NCBI RefSeq assembly: GCF_007004665.1 | Contig: NZ_ML660065.1 | Span: 1 to 64,000 of the forward strand | Source of the DNA: Denitrobaculum tricleocarpae | Lineage (GTDB): Bacteria > Pseudomonadota > Alphaproteobacteria > Kiloniellales > Kiloniellaceae | Length of the DNA: 64,000 nucleotides | Direction: 5' to 3' | Shown: positions 37,053 through 46,700 of the stretch, piece by piece | Numbering within the stretch: the first letter of the stretch is position 1 | How the letters are laid out: each line of letters begins with the position of its first letter | The notes under the pieces: model-generated | Databases searched by the model: none | The model's input: only the letters and a program-made list of their open reading frames with translations | Told to the model about the DNA's origin: nothing | Program-made: the position numbers and the translations under genes

Positions 37053-37346
37053 ATGGATTTAGAAGTATACCTGCGCTTTGTTTTGGCCCTGATTTTTGTC
37101 CTCGGCCTGATCGGCGGCCTCGCTCTTCTGGCCCGGCGGTTCGGTTTTGGCGGTCGGATGATCATTCAGGCGGGGCAGAAACAACGCCTCTCGGTTACCG
37201 AAGTCCGTCCGATCGACGGACGTCACAAACTGGTGCTGGTCAAACGCGACGGGATCGAGCACCTCTTGATGATCGGGCCGGCCAACACGCTTGTCGTAGA
37301 AAACGACGTTCCCCCGGCAATCTCACAAGAAGGGGGTCAGGCATGA
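37053..37346 (+). CDS. fliO: Flagellar biosynthesis protein FliO
   Basis: 97 residues. One membrane helix ([20 protein letters not shown]) then a small beta domain with [20 protein letters not shown], matching FliO. It assists assembly of the FliP ring. fliP starts inside its stop codon (ATGA overlap). Confidence 0.9.
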   Translation: MDLEVYLRFVLALIFVLGLIGGLALLARRFGFGGRMIIQAGQKQRLSVTEVRPIDGRHKLVLVKRDGIEHLLMIGPANTLVVENDVPPAISQEGGQA

Positions 37347-38089
37347 TCGTTTTGCGCTCGCTTCTGCCCGCAGTCTCCCTGGCTCTGGCGTTCAGCCTGC
37401 TCTCTCTGCCGGCCATGGCACAGGAGTTGTCTCTCGATCTTGGGGGCGATTCCGTGGGATCAAGCACCGGCCGGATCCTTCAGATCGTCGCCCTGATCAC
37501 GATCCTGAGCCTCGCGCCTGCAATCCTGATGATGGTGACCTCCTTCACGCGGATCGTTGTGGTCTTGTCGTTCCTGCGAAGCGCCATGGGCATTCAGCAG
37601 ACCCCGCCGAACACAGTGCTGGTCAGCCTGGCCCTGTTTCTCACCGCATTCATCATGATGCCGACCATGGAGGCAGTCTACGATCAGGCCATCGAACCCC
37701 TGATCGAGGAGGAAATCACTGAAATGGAGGCCGTCGAGCGCGGTGTGGTGCCGGTGCGCGACTTCATGCTGTCTCACGTACGCGAGCAGGACCTCAAGCT
37801 CTTCATCGAACTGGGGGACATCGGCGAGATTGAGACCGCCGAGGACACACCGATGCGCGCCTTGATCCCGGCCTTCATGATCAGTGAGCTGCGCCGCGCC
37901 TTCGAGATCGGGTTCCTGCTGTTCCTGCCCTTCATCATCATCGACATGGTGATCGCTTCAATCCTGATGTCGATGGGTATGATGATGCTGCCGCCGATCG
38001 TGATCTCCTTGCCCTTCAAGCTGATCTTTTTCGTCCTGGTCGATGGCTGGTATCTCGTATCGGGAAGTCTGGTGAAGAGTTTCGGTTAG
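37343..38089 (+). CDS. fliP: Flagellar export-gate protein FliP
   Basis: 248 residues. Signal peptide, then the family core [59 protein letters not shown] and the C-terminal [20 protein letters not shown]. It forms the core of the export channel with FliQ and FliR. Last gene of the rightward group; tetR converges from the other side. Confidence 0.98.
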   Translation: MIVLRSLLPAVSLALAFSLLSLPAMAQELSLDLGGDSVGSSTGRILQIVALITILSLAPAILMMVTSFTRIVVVLSFLRSAMGIQQTPPNTVLVSLALFLTAFIMMPTMEAVYDQAIEPLIEEEITEMEAVERGVVPVRDFMLSHVREQDLKLFIELGDIGEIETAEDTPMRALIPAFMISELRRAFEIGFLLFLPFIIIDMVIASILMSMGMMMLPPIVISLPFKLIFFVLVDGWYLVSGSLVKSFG

Positions 38090-38147
38090 CAAAGCTGGGA
38101 TCAGCTCCGCTTGGTCCCGCAGACACCTCATTGCGCAGCGACACTCT

Positions 38148-38819
38148 TTAGCGCTGCTTGAGGCTGTTCAGAACCAGATCGAGATGGGCCTCCAGGAATT
38201 TTTCGGACCCGACGGGCTGATGACGTTCAAACGTCATTCTCCAAATTGCCGCGACGATGGCCGGTGCCATCAGGACGATCGGGAGTTCCGTGGCGGGCCC
38301 GGCCCTAAACTCGCCGTTTGCAATACCGCGGTCGACAATCCGTTTCAGAAGCGCCTGCCCTTTCGAGAGCGTGGTTCGATGGTAGTAGCCTGTTATCTGA
38401 GGAAAGCGGTTACCTTCGGCGATGATGATGCGCATCAGGACCGGCGCATCGGAGGTGACGATCCGCTCGTAAATTCTCTGCAGGACCATCCGCAAAAGAT
38501 CCTCGGTTGAACCGGTGTAAGCATCAACGAGTCCCCCAACCTCATCCAGTATCGGCACAATCCGTGAATGCACAGCCGCTTCAAACAGCGCCTCCTTGCT
38601 CTCGAAGTAGCGGTAGATCGTTCCTTTCACGACCCCGGCCCTGGCGGCGACATCTTCCAAACGCGCCCCGGCAAAGCCGCGCTCCGCAAACTCCTGAAGG
38701 CCGGCCTCGATAATTTCCGCGGGCCGTGCGGCCTTCCGCCGACGCCTCGTTTTTGGCGTGTTCATCCGATCTGATTTCCCAGGCTCGCCCTCGGCAGCCT
38801 GTTCGTTTTTTTCAATCAT
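38148..38819 (-). CDS. TetR family transcriptional regulator
   Basis: 223 residues. The first 30 are charged and disordered. The HTH follows: IIEAGLQEFAERGFAGARLE then DVAARAGVVKGTIYRYFESK, the strongest TetR signature. The C-terminal ligand domain is helical. It is divergent from the DevBCA-type exporter, and a perfect palindrome lies in the 95-bp gap, so it almost certainly represses the exporter and itself. Confidence 0.95.
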   Translation of the reverse strand: MIEKNEQAAEGEPGKSDRMNTPKTRRRRKAARPAEIIEAGLQEFAERGFAGARLEDVAARAGVVKGTIYRYFESKEALFEAAVHSRIVPILDEVGGLVDAYTGSTEDLLRMVLQRIYERIVTSDAPVLMRIIIAEGNRFPQITGYYHRTTLSKGQALLKRIVDRGIANGEFRAGPATELPIVLMAPAIVAAIWRMTFERHQPVGSEKFLEAHLDLVLNSLKQR

Positions 38820-38846
38820 TGCCAGTTATCGGTTCCGATCCTATAT

Positions 38847-38870
38847 ATTAATGACTCAAAAGTCATTAAT
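38847..38870. promoter_or_regulatory. TetR operator palindrome
   Basis: ATTAATGACT, spacer CAAA, AGTCATTAAT: two perfect 10-bp arms. It is centred in the divergent gap between tetR (start 38819) and the exporter adaptor (start 38915), so one site can control both promoters. Confidence 0.8.
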
Positions 38871-38914
38871 AGTGATTTACGGCGACTTGGCCGCCATACA
38901 AGAGGTCGCACGAG

Positions 38915-40321
38915 ATGGATAGCCCGATCCGGCAGAAGATAGAACCCCAGGCTGCGCCCGAGCGCGAGACCAGCGCTCCGCCGACGGACAAGCAGGATCT
39001 GCCCCTGCCTATCATCAAGCATGGGTCTGCGCCCGGGCAAGGTTTCGGCGCCCCTACCCCCACTTCGCGGTTTTTGACCTCGCTGGGCCTGCTGCGATAC
39101 GTGCCCTTGATCCTGCTTCTTGTCGCAACCGGTGGCGTGATCGGCCTCTATTTTCAGCCGCCCGGCCTTCAAAAAGCGATGGAACTGCTCAATCTCGAGC
39201 CCGGCGCTGGAACGAGCACGCCAATCGCGGTACCGGCTCAAAAAGGTAACGGCGCCGGTGCGATTGCAGCCACCGGCCCGCTGTCAGGGATAGCGCCCGG
39301 ACCGCAGGTGGTCGTCGGCCTGGGGCGGCTGCTTCCGGACGGGGACATCGTCACCCTGGCGCCTCCTTTTGGCTCAAACGATGCAAAGATTGCTGTGCTG
39401 AAGGTGGAAGAAGGCGATCGTGTTGAACGCGGCGAAATCCTCGCCGTCCTGGATAACGAGCCTGAACTCCTGGCCCTGGCCGAGGCCGCGAAGGCAAGCG
39501 TCTCTGTGCAAAGAGCGACGCTGGCACAAACCCGGACCTCTGTCCGCGCCAGCATTGAGGAGGCCGAAGCCGTTTTGGCGCAGGCCGAGGCGGCGGCGGT
39601 GAATGCGAAACAGGAATACGAACGCGGCCGGGTGCTGGTGGAACGGAAAGTCATCTCCCAGGCAACACTCGATCAACGGCTCGCAACCCACGATCAGGCG
39701 CGTCGGGAGGTGGACCGGGCCATTGCAACACTCTCGCGCTATCAAACCGACGACATCGGACAACAGGTCGACGTGGTCGTCGCGCGACGCAATCTGGAAG
39801 CGGCAAACATCGACCTGGCCCGGCGTATTCAGGACCTGGAACGAGCCTACATCCGCGCGCCGTTGTCCGGCGTGGTCTTGAAGATCCACCTGCAGGAAGG
39901 CGAAAAACCCGGCCCGGAAGGCGTCCTCAACATCGGAAACATCGATCGGATGACCGCTGAGGTGGAGATTTATCAAGCCCAGATCAGTGCCGTCTCGTTG
40001 AACGACCGGGTGACGATCGATGCCGACGCCCTGACCACGCCGTTAACCGGCAGAGTTTCGAAGATCGGCCTGGAAATCGGCCGGCAGACATTGATTGACG
40101 ACGACCCCGCCGCCAATACGGACGCGCGCGTCATCGAGGTGACCGTAGCTCTTGATCCCGCTTCCTCCGCAACCGCGTCGCGTTACACGAACCTGCAGGT
40201 TATTGCCCGGATCGCGGTTGGCGCAAATCTTAGTGGCGAAGATCTCATTGGCCTAGGCCCTGGCGGCGACAACCCCGGCACCAGAGACCCCGCTACCAGA
40301 GACCCCGGCGGCAATCCATGA
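38915..40321 (+). CDS. ABC exporter periplasmic adaptor (DevB/HlyD type)
   Basis: 468 residues. Cytoplasmic N-terminus, one membrane helix (YVPLILLLVATGGVIGLYF), a lipoyl half (LAPPFGSNDAKIAVLKVEEG), a coiled-coil hairpin of about 120 residues (EAEAVLAQAEAAAVNAKQEY region), the second lipoyl half (YIRAPLSGVVLKIHLQEGEK) and a beta-barrel. This is the DevB layout of DevBCA exporters. The tail is Asp/Pro/Gly/Arg-rich with a short repeat (TRDPATRDP). The permease gene overlaps its stop by four bases. Confidence 0.9.
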   Translation: MDSPIRQKIEPQAAPERETSAPPTDKQDLPLPIIKHGSAPGQGFGAPTPTSRFLTSLGLLRYVPLILLLVATGGVIGLYFQPPGLQKAMELLNLEPGAGTSTPIAVPAQKGNGAGAIAATGPLSGIAPGPQVVVGLGRLLPDGDIVTLAPPFGSNDAKIAVLKVEEGDRVERGEILAVLDNEPELLALAEAAKASVSVQRATLAQTRTSVRASIEEAEAVLAQAEAAAVNAKQEYERGRVLVERKVISQATLDQRLATHDQARREVDRAIATLSRYQTDDIGQQVDVVVARRNLEAANIDLARRIQDLERAYIRAPLSGVVLKIHLQEGEKPGPEGVLNIGNIDRMTAEVEIYQAQISAVSLNDRVTIDADALTTPLTGRVSKIGLEIGRQTLIDDDPAANTDARVIEVTVALDPASSATASRYTNLQVIARIAVGANLSGEDLIGLGPGGDNPGTRDPATRDPGGNP

Positions 40322-41493
40322 CACGCCTTTTGACGGTCCTGTTCGGGCGTCTGCCCATCGGCTGGCTGCAGCTCATCCACAACCGGACACGCTTCGCCGC
40401 CGCGATCGCAGGCGTTGCCTTCGCCAACATCCTGATCTTCATGCAGCTTGGGTTCCTGGGGGCACTGATGGAGGGCACAAAACTACCCTATGGTTTGTTC
40501 GCCTCGGACATCCTGATCTCGGCTTCGGACGCGAATACCCTGTCGGACGGAAGCAACCTGCCACGGCAACGTCTTTACCAGGCCCTGGCTGCTCCCGGTG
40601 TCGCCGACGCCGCAGCCATTCACCTCGGCAAGATAGACTGGCAACCCAAGGACGGGAATGCGGTCAGCCTGCACGTCTTCGGCGTCGATCCCGGCAAAAA
40701 GATCTTCGCATCCGAAAGGATCAACAGGGCGCTTGAGCAGTTGAAACTTCTCGATTATGCCTTGATCGACCGCAAGACCCGAAATATGGAACGGGCTGTG
40801 TTTGACGAGATCGATGGCGGCACGCCGGTTCTGCGGGAAATCAACGACCGGACTCTGACCTTGGCTGAAACCTTCGAAGTCGGTTCGGGATTCGAAGCCG
40901 ATGGCTACATGATCGTCTCGGACCAGACATTCCTGCGGCTGTTTCCCGCACGTGTTCCCGGTGCGCCGACCCACATCGCGATTAACGTGGAACCGGGCAG
41001 CCACCCTGACGCAGTTGTCACAGGTCTCCGCGATAGGCTTCCGAGCAGCGACAGTATCGTGCGGACTCTGGCCCAAGCTGCTGCCGACGATCAGAAATAT
41101 CAAACCACCGAACGTCCCATCGGCGTTGTTTTCGGCTTCGGCATCATCATCGGTGTCCTTGTAGGCATTATCATCGTCTACCAGGTGCTCTCTACGGATG
41201 TCACCGATCACCTGGGTGAATATGCAACGCTGAAAGCCGTCGGTTATCGTCAAAGCTTCTTTCTAGGGATCGTCTTTGAGGAGGCCCTGATACTGGCGCT
41301 CTTCGGCTTCGTGCCCGGCCTGCTCATTGCACTGGGGTTCTATGAGCTGGTTTCCATCGCAACCGGCCTGCCGGTGGTCATGTCCGGCCTGCGGCCGCTT
41401 TTCGTGTTGGCAGGAACGATCCTGATGTGCGTGATCTCGGGCGCCATTGCGACCCGGCGGCTCGCCGGTGCCGATCCGGCAGATCTTTTCTAG
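40318..41493 (+). CDS. ABC exporter permease (DevC/FtsX type)
   Basis: 391 residues. One N-terminal membrane helix, a large periplasmic domain (about residues 45-265), then three helices with the FtsX signature (YQVLSTDVTDHLGEYATLKA then VGYRQSFFLGIVFEEALIL). It fits DevC. ATGA overlap with the adaptor; it ends nine bases before the ATPase start. Confidence 0.92.
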   Translation: MTRLLTVLFGRLPIGWLQLIHNRTRFAAAIAGVAFANILIFMQLGFLGALMEGTKLPYGLFASDILISASDANTLSDGSNLPRQRLYQALAAPGVADAAAIHLGKIDWQPKDGNAVSLHVFGVDPGKKIFASERINRALEQLKLLDYALIDRKTRNMERAVFDEIDGGTPVLREINDRTLTLAETFEVGSGFEADGYMIVSDQTFLRLFPARVPGAPTHIAINVEPGSHPDAVVTGLRDRLPSSDSIVRTLAQAAADDQKYQTTERPIGVVFGFGIIIGVLVGIIIVYQVLSTDVTDHLGEYATLKAVGYRQSFFLGIVFEEALILALFGFVPGLLIALGFYELVSIATGLPVVMSGLRPLFVLAGTILMCVISGAIATRRLAGADPADLF

Positions 41494-41501
41494 GAGCCGC
41501 C

Positions 41502-42236
41502 ATGATTGCTTCCCCGGCGTCTCATCTTATGACGGAACCAGGCCGTGGTCAGCGCGCCGCTCCAATCGCCGTTCAAAACCTTGATTACTGGTTCGGCCAA
41601 GGGGAAGCACGGAAACAGGCACTGTACGATGTAAACCTTGAGATCGAACGGGGTGAACTGGTTATTCTGATGGGCCCGTCAGGATCGGGAAAAACCACGC
41701 TCCTTACGCTCGTAGGCTGCCTCCGGGAGGTCCACGAGGGCAGTGTCCGGCTGCTGGGCAAGGAACTGAACAGCGCAAGTGAAGAGCTGCTCGTGGCCTG
41801 CCGCCGGCAGGTCGGATTCATTTTCCAGGCTCACAATCTGCACGAAAGCCTGACCGCAATGCAGAATGTGCGCATGGCGCTGGAAGTTCACGGCCCGGCG
41901 GCGATGCGGAACTGGTATGAGGCTTCAAGTCATCTTTTGCGGCTGTTGGGGCTGGGAGAGCGTCTCGACTACCTGCCTGGCAATCTATCGGGAGGGCAAA
42001 AACAAAGAGTGGCGATTGCACGGGCTCTTGTCGGAAATCCGGAGATCGTATTCGCGGACGAGCCGACGGCCGCGCTCGATAAGGAGAGCGGCTATCAGGT
42101 TGTTAAGCTCCTGAAAGACCTGGGCAGGGTCCGGCAGACAACGACATTGATGGTCACTCACGATAATCGCATTCTCAATCTGGCAGACCGGATTATCACC
42201 ATGGAGGACGGTCGCATTGTCCAGGATGAGCGCTGA
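41502..42236 (+). CDS. ABC exporter ATP-binding protein (DevA type)
   Basis: 244 residues from the ATG at 41502 (TAGGAG seven bases upstream). Walker A GPSGSGKTTLL, Q-loop FIFQAHNLHESLTA, signature LSGGQKQRVAIARAL, Walker B IVFADEPTAALD and His in VTHDNR are all intact. It powers the exporter. Substrate unknown; DevBCA systems move glycolipids in cyanobacteria. Confidence 0.95.
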   Translation: MIASPASHLMTEPGRGQRAAPIAVQNLDYWFGQGEARKQALYDVNLEIERGELVILMGPSGSGKTTLLTLVGCLREVHEGSVRLLGKELNSASEELLVACRRQVGFIFQAHNLHESLTAMQNVRMALEVHGPAAMRNWYEASSHLLRLLGLGERLDYLPGNLSGGQKQRVAIARALVGNPEIVFADEPTAALDKESGYQVVKLLKDLGRVRQTTTLMVTHDNRILNLADRIITMEDGRIVQDER

Positions 42237-42264
42237 TCGCACGGACGCAGGCAAGGCTACCGCG

Positions 42265-43050
42265 CTAAGCGGCTTTAGACACGCCGAACAGGTTTATCTT
42301 CACTCCCCAGAAGCCACCCACCACGAGCACAGCGTAAAACAACAGGGGCAAAATAAAGTCCGAGAGCGATTGGCCGGCTTCCCATGCTGTAACACTGGGA
42401 TTGCTCGGCAAGTATTTTATCCAAACCCGGTTGCCTTCGACAAAGTGATTGCCGGCATGGTGCGGGACTCTGATTTTTGATTTAAAGACCTCACCTGAAG
42501 GGGTACGGAAGCGATAGACACTATAGTAGGCACCACGCTGCTCGTCTTCCACGCCGAGGGATTTCCAGGTTTTCTCGACTACAGCCTGGGCGCGAACGTA
42601 GCTCGCGGCGACATGCAAATGATCCGCCACATCAAGCATGGCAAAAATCATGAGCTTAAGTCCGATGAGCCCGCCGGCGAGAAACACCAGGGTGTTACCG
42701 ATCCGCCCGAGCGAGGTTTTTGGCAGACCATCGTCTTCGTCCGGTACACCTGCCTGCAAGCGTTTCAGGATTCCGCGAATGCCGAAGACGACAAGCGGCA
42801 AACCGATAAGAAGTTGACCGAACATGATCAGCCAGGGCGTCAGATCTGCAAAAAGATCCATCGGGCCGGCATTCATAGTGGCAAGTGCTTCCCTGGCCGT
42901 GAACTCAGTGTCCAGTATCTCGGTGTCCTGAACGAAGAAAACCAATGCTGTTATGACGAGGCTCATGCTTCCGAAATAAAGCAAGAAACCGCCAACCACC
43001 GTCATGATGAGGTTCGCGAAGATACTTACACCAAACCGAAAAATACCCAT
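42265..43050 (-). CDS. DUF3592-like membrane protein
   Basis: 261 residues. Four membrane segments: one near the start, one at WLIMFGQLLIGLPLVVFGIR, one at LVFLAGGLIGLKLMIFAMLD and one at the C-terminus (FILPLLFYAVLVVGGFWGVK). The soluble part between the third and fourth carries the DUF3592 pattern YYSVYRFRTPSGEVFKSKIR and GNRVWIKYLPSNPSVT. Function unknown. It ends 28 bp from the convergent ABC ATPase. Confidence 0.75.
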   Translation of the reverse strand: MGIFRFGVSIFANLIMTVVGGFLLYFGSMSLVITALVFFVQDTEILDTEFTAREALATMNAGPMDLFADLTPWLIMFGQLLIGLPLVVFGIRGILKRLQAGVPDEDDGLPKTSLGRIGNTLVFLAGGLIGLKLMIFAMLDVADHLHVAASYVRAQAVVEKTWKSLGVEDEQRGAYYSVYRFRTPSGEVFKSKIRVPHHAGNHFVEGNRVWIKYLPSNPSVTAWEAGQSLSDFILPLLFYAVLVVGGFWGVKINLFGVSKAA

Positions 43051-43282
43051 ATCCGGACACTCCCTTCAGGTGGTATCCGAATAACACAGCATAAGTTAAA
43101 ATTAGAGAAATAATACAACTATATACAATTTTTAGTTGCCACTAGTCATACCCACTGACTTGAATGCCATCTCGATTTGATTCGCATTATCATCGAAAAG
43201 TGTATCACTCATCTGAACACACTATCCTGCGGCATCGTGCGGATTGAGGCGCAATCTTCCCTTGCACAAGAGCAACAGATTC

Positions 43283-43732
43283 TCATGACTGGAATGTATC
43301 CGAGAAGGGTTCGGCAACAATCTGGTATTCATCCTCATAGACGATGTAACCTGGCCGCTGTGTCCTTATCTGCTCCGTCACATGACCATAACTCTCAAGC
43401 AAAGTGATGAGTTCGCGCATTTTACTGATGTGATCCTGCGCCGACGACTTCAGCCATGAAATGCCCTTTGCCGATCTGTGGTAATGACCCTTTGACTTTG
43501 TGCGATTGAAGCGGGTTGGCCGTGCAAGGTTTTCGCCAAACCAACACAATAGAGCAGTAATTCTCTCGTTATCCCAGTGTGGTGTCGTGTTATCATCCAA
43601 GAGTTCGTAGGCTGCACCAAATACGCCCAAGAAAACGCCTGACTCGGGATGATTTCGTTGGATAACAAATCGAAGGAATACATCAGCGGAGTTCGGCTTA
43701 TCGGCCGAGTGAGTATCTTCTTTGGAAACCAC
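43283..43732 (-). CDS. Conserved hypothetical protein in an AT-richer patch
   Basis: 149 residues, soluble. GTG start with GGAGG seven bases upstream. Recognisable stretches are LGVFGAAYELLDDN, the central KGISWLKSSAQDHISKMREL and the end GYIVYEDEYQIVAEPFSDTF; they look conserved rather than random, but I cannot name the family. Codon use is less GC-biased than in the neighbours, and 43050-43750 as a whole is AT-richer, hinting at later acquisition. It is not part of the flagellar operon to its right. Confidence 0.7.
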   Translation of the reverse strand: MVSKEDTHSADKPNSADVFLRFVIQRNHPESGVFLGVFGAAYELLDDNTTPHWDNERITALLCWFGENLARPTRFNRTKSKGHYHRSAKGISWLKSSAQDHISKMRELITLLESYGHVTEQIRTQRPGYIVYEDEYQIVAEPFSDTFQS

Positions 43733-43769
43733 GTGAGGCCCTCCACGACTTCAGTGATTCGTCCTTCAA

Positions 43770-46700
43770 CTATTCCAGTTCGCTCAACTGCGTGGAGTTG
43801 AGTTGCTGGCGGTAGCTCGTCACGAAGTCCTGGATCTGACCGATCTGGGCAAGCTCTTCGGTGATCGACTTCACATCGTTACCGATCAGATCGCCCGACA
43901 GCAGCGCGAAGGATTCTGCCTGAGGCGTCTCGTCCATGGGATCGCGATAGCTCTCCGCCAGGAGCTCCAGTGCAGGACGGTCGTCCGCGAGGGTGAGCGC
44001 GACCGCAAGATTCAGCACCGCAAGCGCCTCTTTATTGGACAGCTCCCGTTTGGGGGGCTCGGCCGGCACCAGACGCGCCAAAGCGAGGCCCGCATCTTTC
44101 CAGTTCCGCTGCTTCCAGAGGATCTCCGCGCGAAGCTGCAGGGCATCCGAGGCGGTGTCACCCTCCAGCAATGCCAATGCCTCATCTTCCCGCTCCGCCT
44201 CGGCCAGAGCGCGCGCCTGCAGGTGGCGGCGCTGCTGCACGAGCCCACCCGGAAGCTCATCGCTTTCGCTTTCGGCCAGCAGCCGTAAGGCGTCTTCAGG
44301 TTTGCGTTCAAGCAAGCGGATCAGCGCGGCGCGGGCTGCGACCTTGGCCTTCTCTTCGCCCTTGAGACGATAAGTGACCTGATCTTCCAGCAGGTCTCCG
44401 GCGCGCTCCAGAAGGTCGACCTCGACAAGGCGGTCCGCCAGCTTGGTAATAATCGCATCACCTTCCTCGCCCGGCGGCGTCAGCTCTTTGTATTCTTCGT
44501 AAAGGGCCACAGCAGTCACCGCCTGCACGTCCTGCCCCTTTTCGCTAAGGTAAAGATCCTTGAACTCCTGCTGCATGCGCCGCGTCACCTCTTCGGACCG
44601 CTTCGAGGATGGAAAGTGCGAAGCGGCCTGCCGCATGGATTTCAGGCCCTGGCGATAGTCGCCCCCGGCCAGATAGAGATCCCCGAGGCGGCGCAAGAGC
44701 GCAAACTCGAACTTATCACCGCGCCAGGCAAAACGGAGGTTCTCAAGCTCGTCGATGGCTTCCGTGTCCGTAATGGTCTCTTTATTAAGCCCCATATCGA
44801 CCAGCGCGAGCCGGGCGCGGGCGCTGGAGGGCCGGTGCCGGTTGCGCGCAATCTGCTTCCAGAGTTTTTCTGCTTCCTCTTCTTCGCCATCCAGCAGCAA
44901 GCGCCGGCCCCGAAGATAACCGACTTGCGCCAGTTCAGCTTCGGTCGGCTCGTCCGCCTCAATCTTGCGCAGTTGAAGGCTTGCCCCGCCAGTGTCGCCG
45001 GTGGCCAGACTGGCTTCGGCCTCCAGGAGACGCAGCCGGGTCCGCACCGGACGCGCGTATTGATCAATGAGATCGTCCGTCTCGGCAAAGCCGGTCGCGG
45101 CCGCTTCCCAGTCCTGATCTTTTGCCGCGAGAGCCGACTGCCACAGCACCGCCTCCCGTTCGCCGACCAAGGCCGGGTGCGCCAGGTTGCGAGCGGCTTC
45201 ATCGAAGTTATCGGTCAGAAACTGGCTGGCCCCCTTCATCATCACCACTTCCGGGTCCGTCGCGAGGGCGGGATTTTCCGCGTCGAGCAGACGCAGCATT
45301 CCAAGCGCTTCAGGCGCCCGGCCGTGGCCGAAGTAAAAGCGCGCCAGATCCAGCCGCGCGATCCCGACCTTGTTTGCGTCCCTGCGCACCACATCGCGCT
45401 GCAGTTCCTGCTTGTTGGCGGTGAATTCCTCGTCACCTCCACGCCGGGCCTGCTCCAGATCGAACATTGATCCGCCCGCGAGCGGGTTACGTTCTCCAGT
45501 GCTGGGCAAGGCGCGGGCGTCGGAACCGGAGACCTGGAGCGGCTCACGTCCCGAGACCACGACGCCTCGCTTCTCGAGGCTCATGGCAAGGCCTTCAGCA
45601 GTCGGCTGCAGCACCACGCCCTGATAGCTGACAAGAGCCCTGAACTGCGCGAACTGTTGTACGGATGCCACCCCAAGGCCGGGCTGACGGACCGGCGCAA
45701 CGATGATGCGGTCATTCAGATCAGGGTCGGCGATCGATAAGAGAGTCCGGGCATCGCCACGCGTGAAAACGACTTCTGGTCCCTTTGCCCCCGTGGTGAC
45801 AGATACCGAAACGGCGTCTTCGGGCAATGGCACGCGCCGTCTGATATCGACAGTCCAGACATTGTCGTCAAAGGCCAAACGCGGCGCGAAAAGCGGCGGA
45901 AGCGTCAATCGCACGGCCGTACCGCCCTGGACCGGCACACGGTCGATTGGCTCCAGATGCGGCGCAATCCTGCGCAGTTGCCGGGTCAGGTCGAAAGGCC
46001 CAAGCCGGTCGAAAACCAGCCAGAGACGGTTGCCGCGCTGAAAAGCGGCCGCGCCGGTTTCGCGATCCCAGCCGAACTTGAGCACAGTCGGCTCGATGGG
46101 TTCCGGCGCCTTTCCTGGAGCCGGTGTAAGCAGTGGCAGGTCGGGATCGTCTGCCAGCATCACGAGTCCGGCATCACCACCGACATCCTGGCCCTGAGCG
46201 AGTGCCGCCTCGACATTGAGCTCGGTCCTGAAGGCATCAAGAGTGACAAGATTATCTTCAGGTATCGGAGCACCTGCCCGCTGTGCTGCGGCAGCCGCGC
46301 GAATACTCTCGGGCGTCGCAAAACGCACTACGCCCTTGGCCAGTCGGGCCTCCGCCGCCGTCTCCTGGCGGGCAGGCCGGTTGACGGCTTTCTTGTCTTC
46401 CTGCTCGAGCGGATTGGCATCAGCGTCTTTTGTTGCGGTCGCCTGGTTTGTAGCGGCGCTTGGTGTTGGAGCGTTGCCTTGTGCTGCGGAAGCATCCGGT
46501 GCAACGCCGGCCGGTCCAGTTGAATCAACCTGCGGCTTTTGTGGCAGAAGAGATGTCGGTTTATCGACCGCAGACGCCTTGGGATCTTCAGGCTTTTCGG
46601 CACTTGCAGTCGCCTTGGGAGCAGCCGTGTTTACGAGCGACTTGCCCTCAGTCTGTTCAGGTTCAGCCTTATTGGCTTCGGCCGCTTGTTTTTGCGTTGG

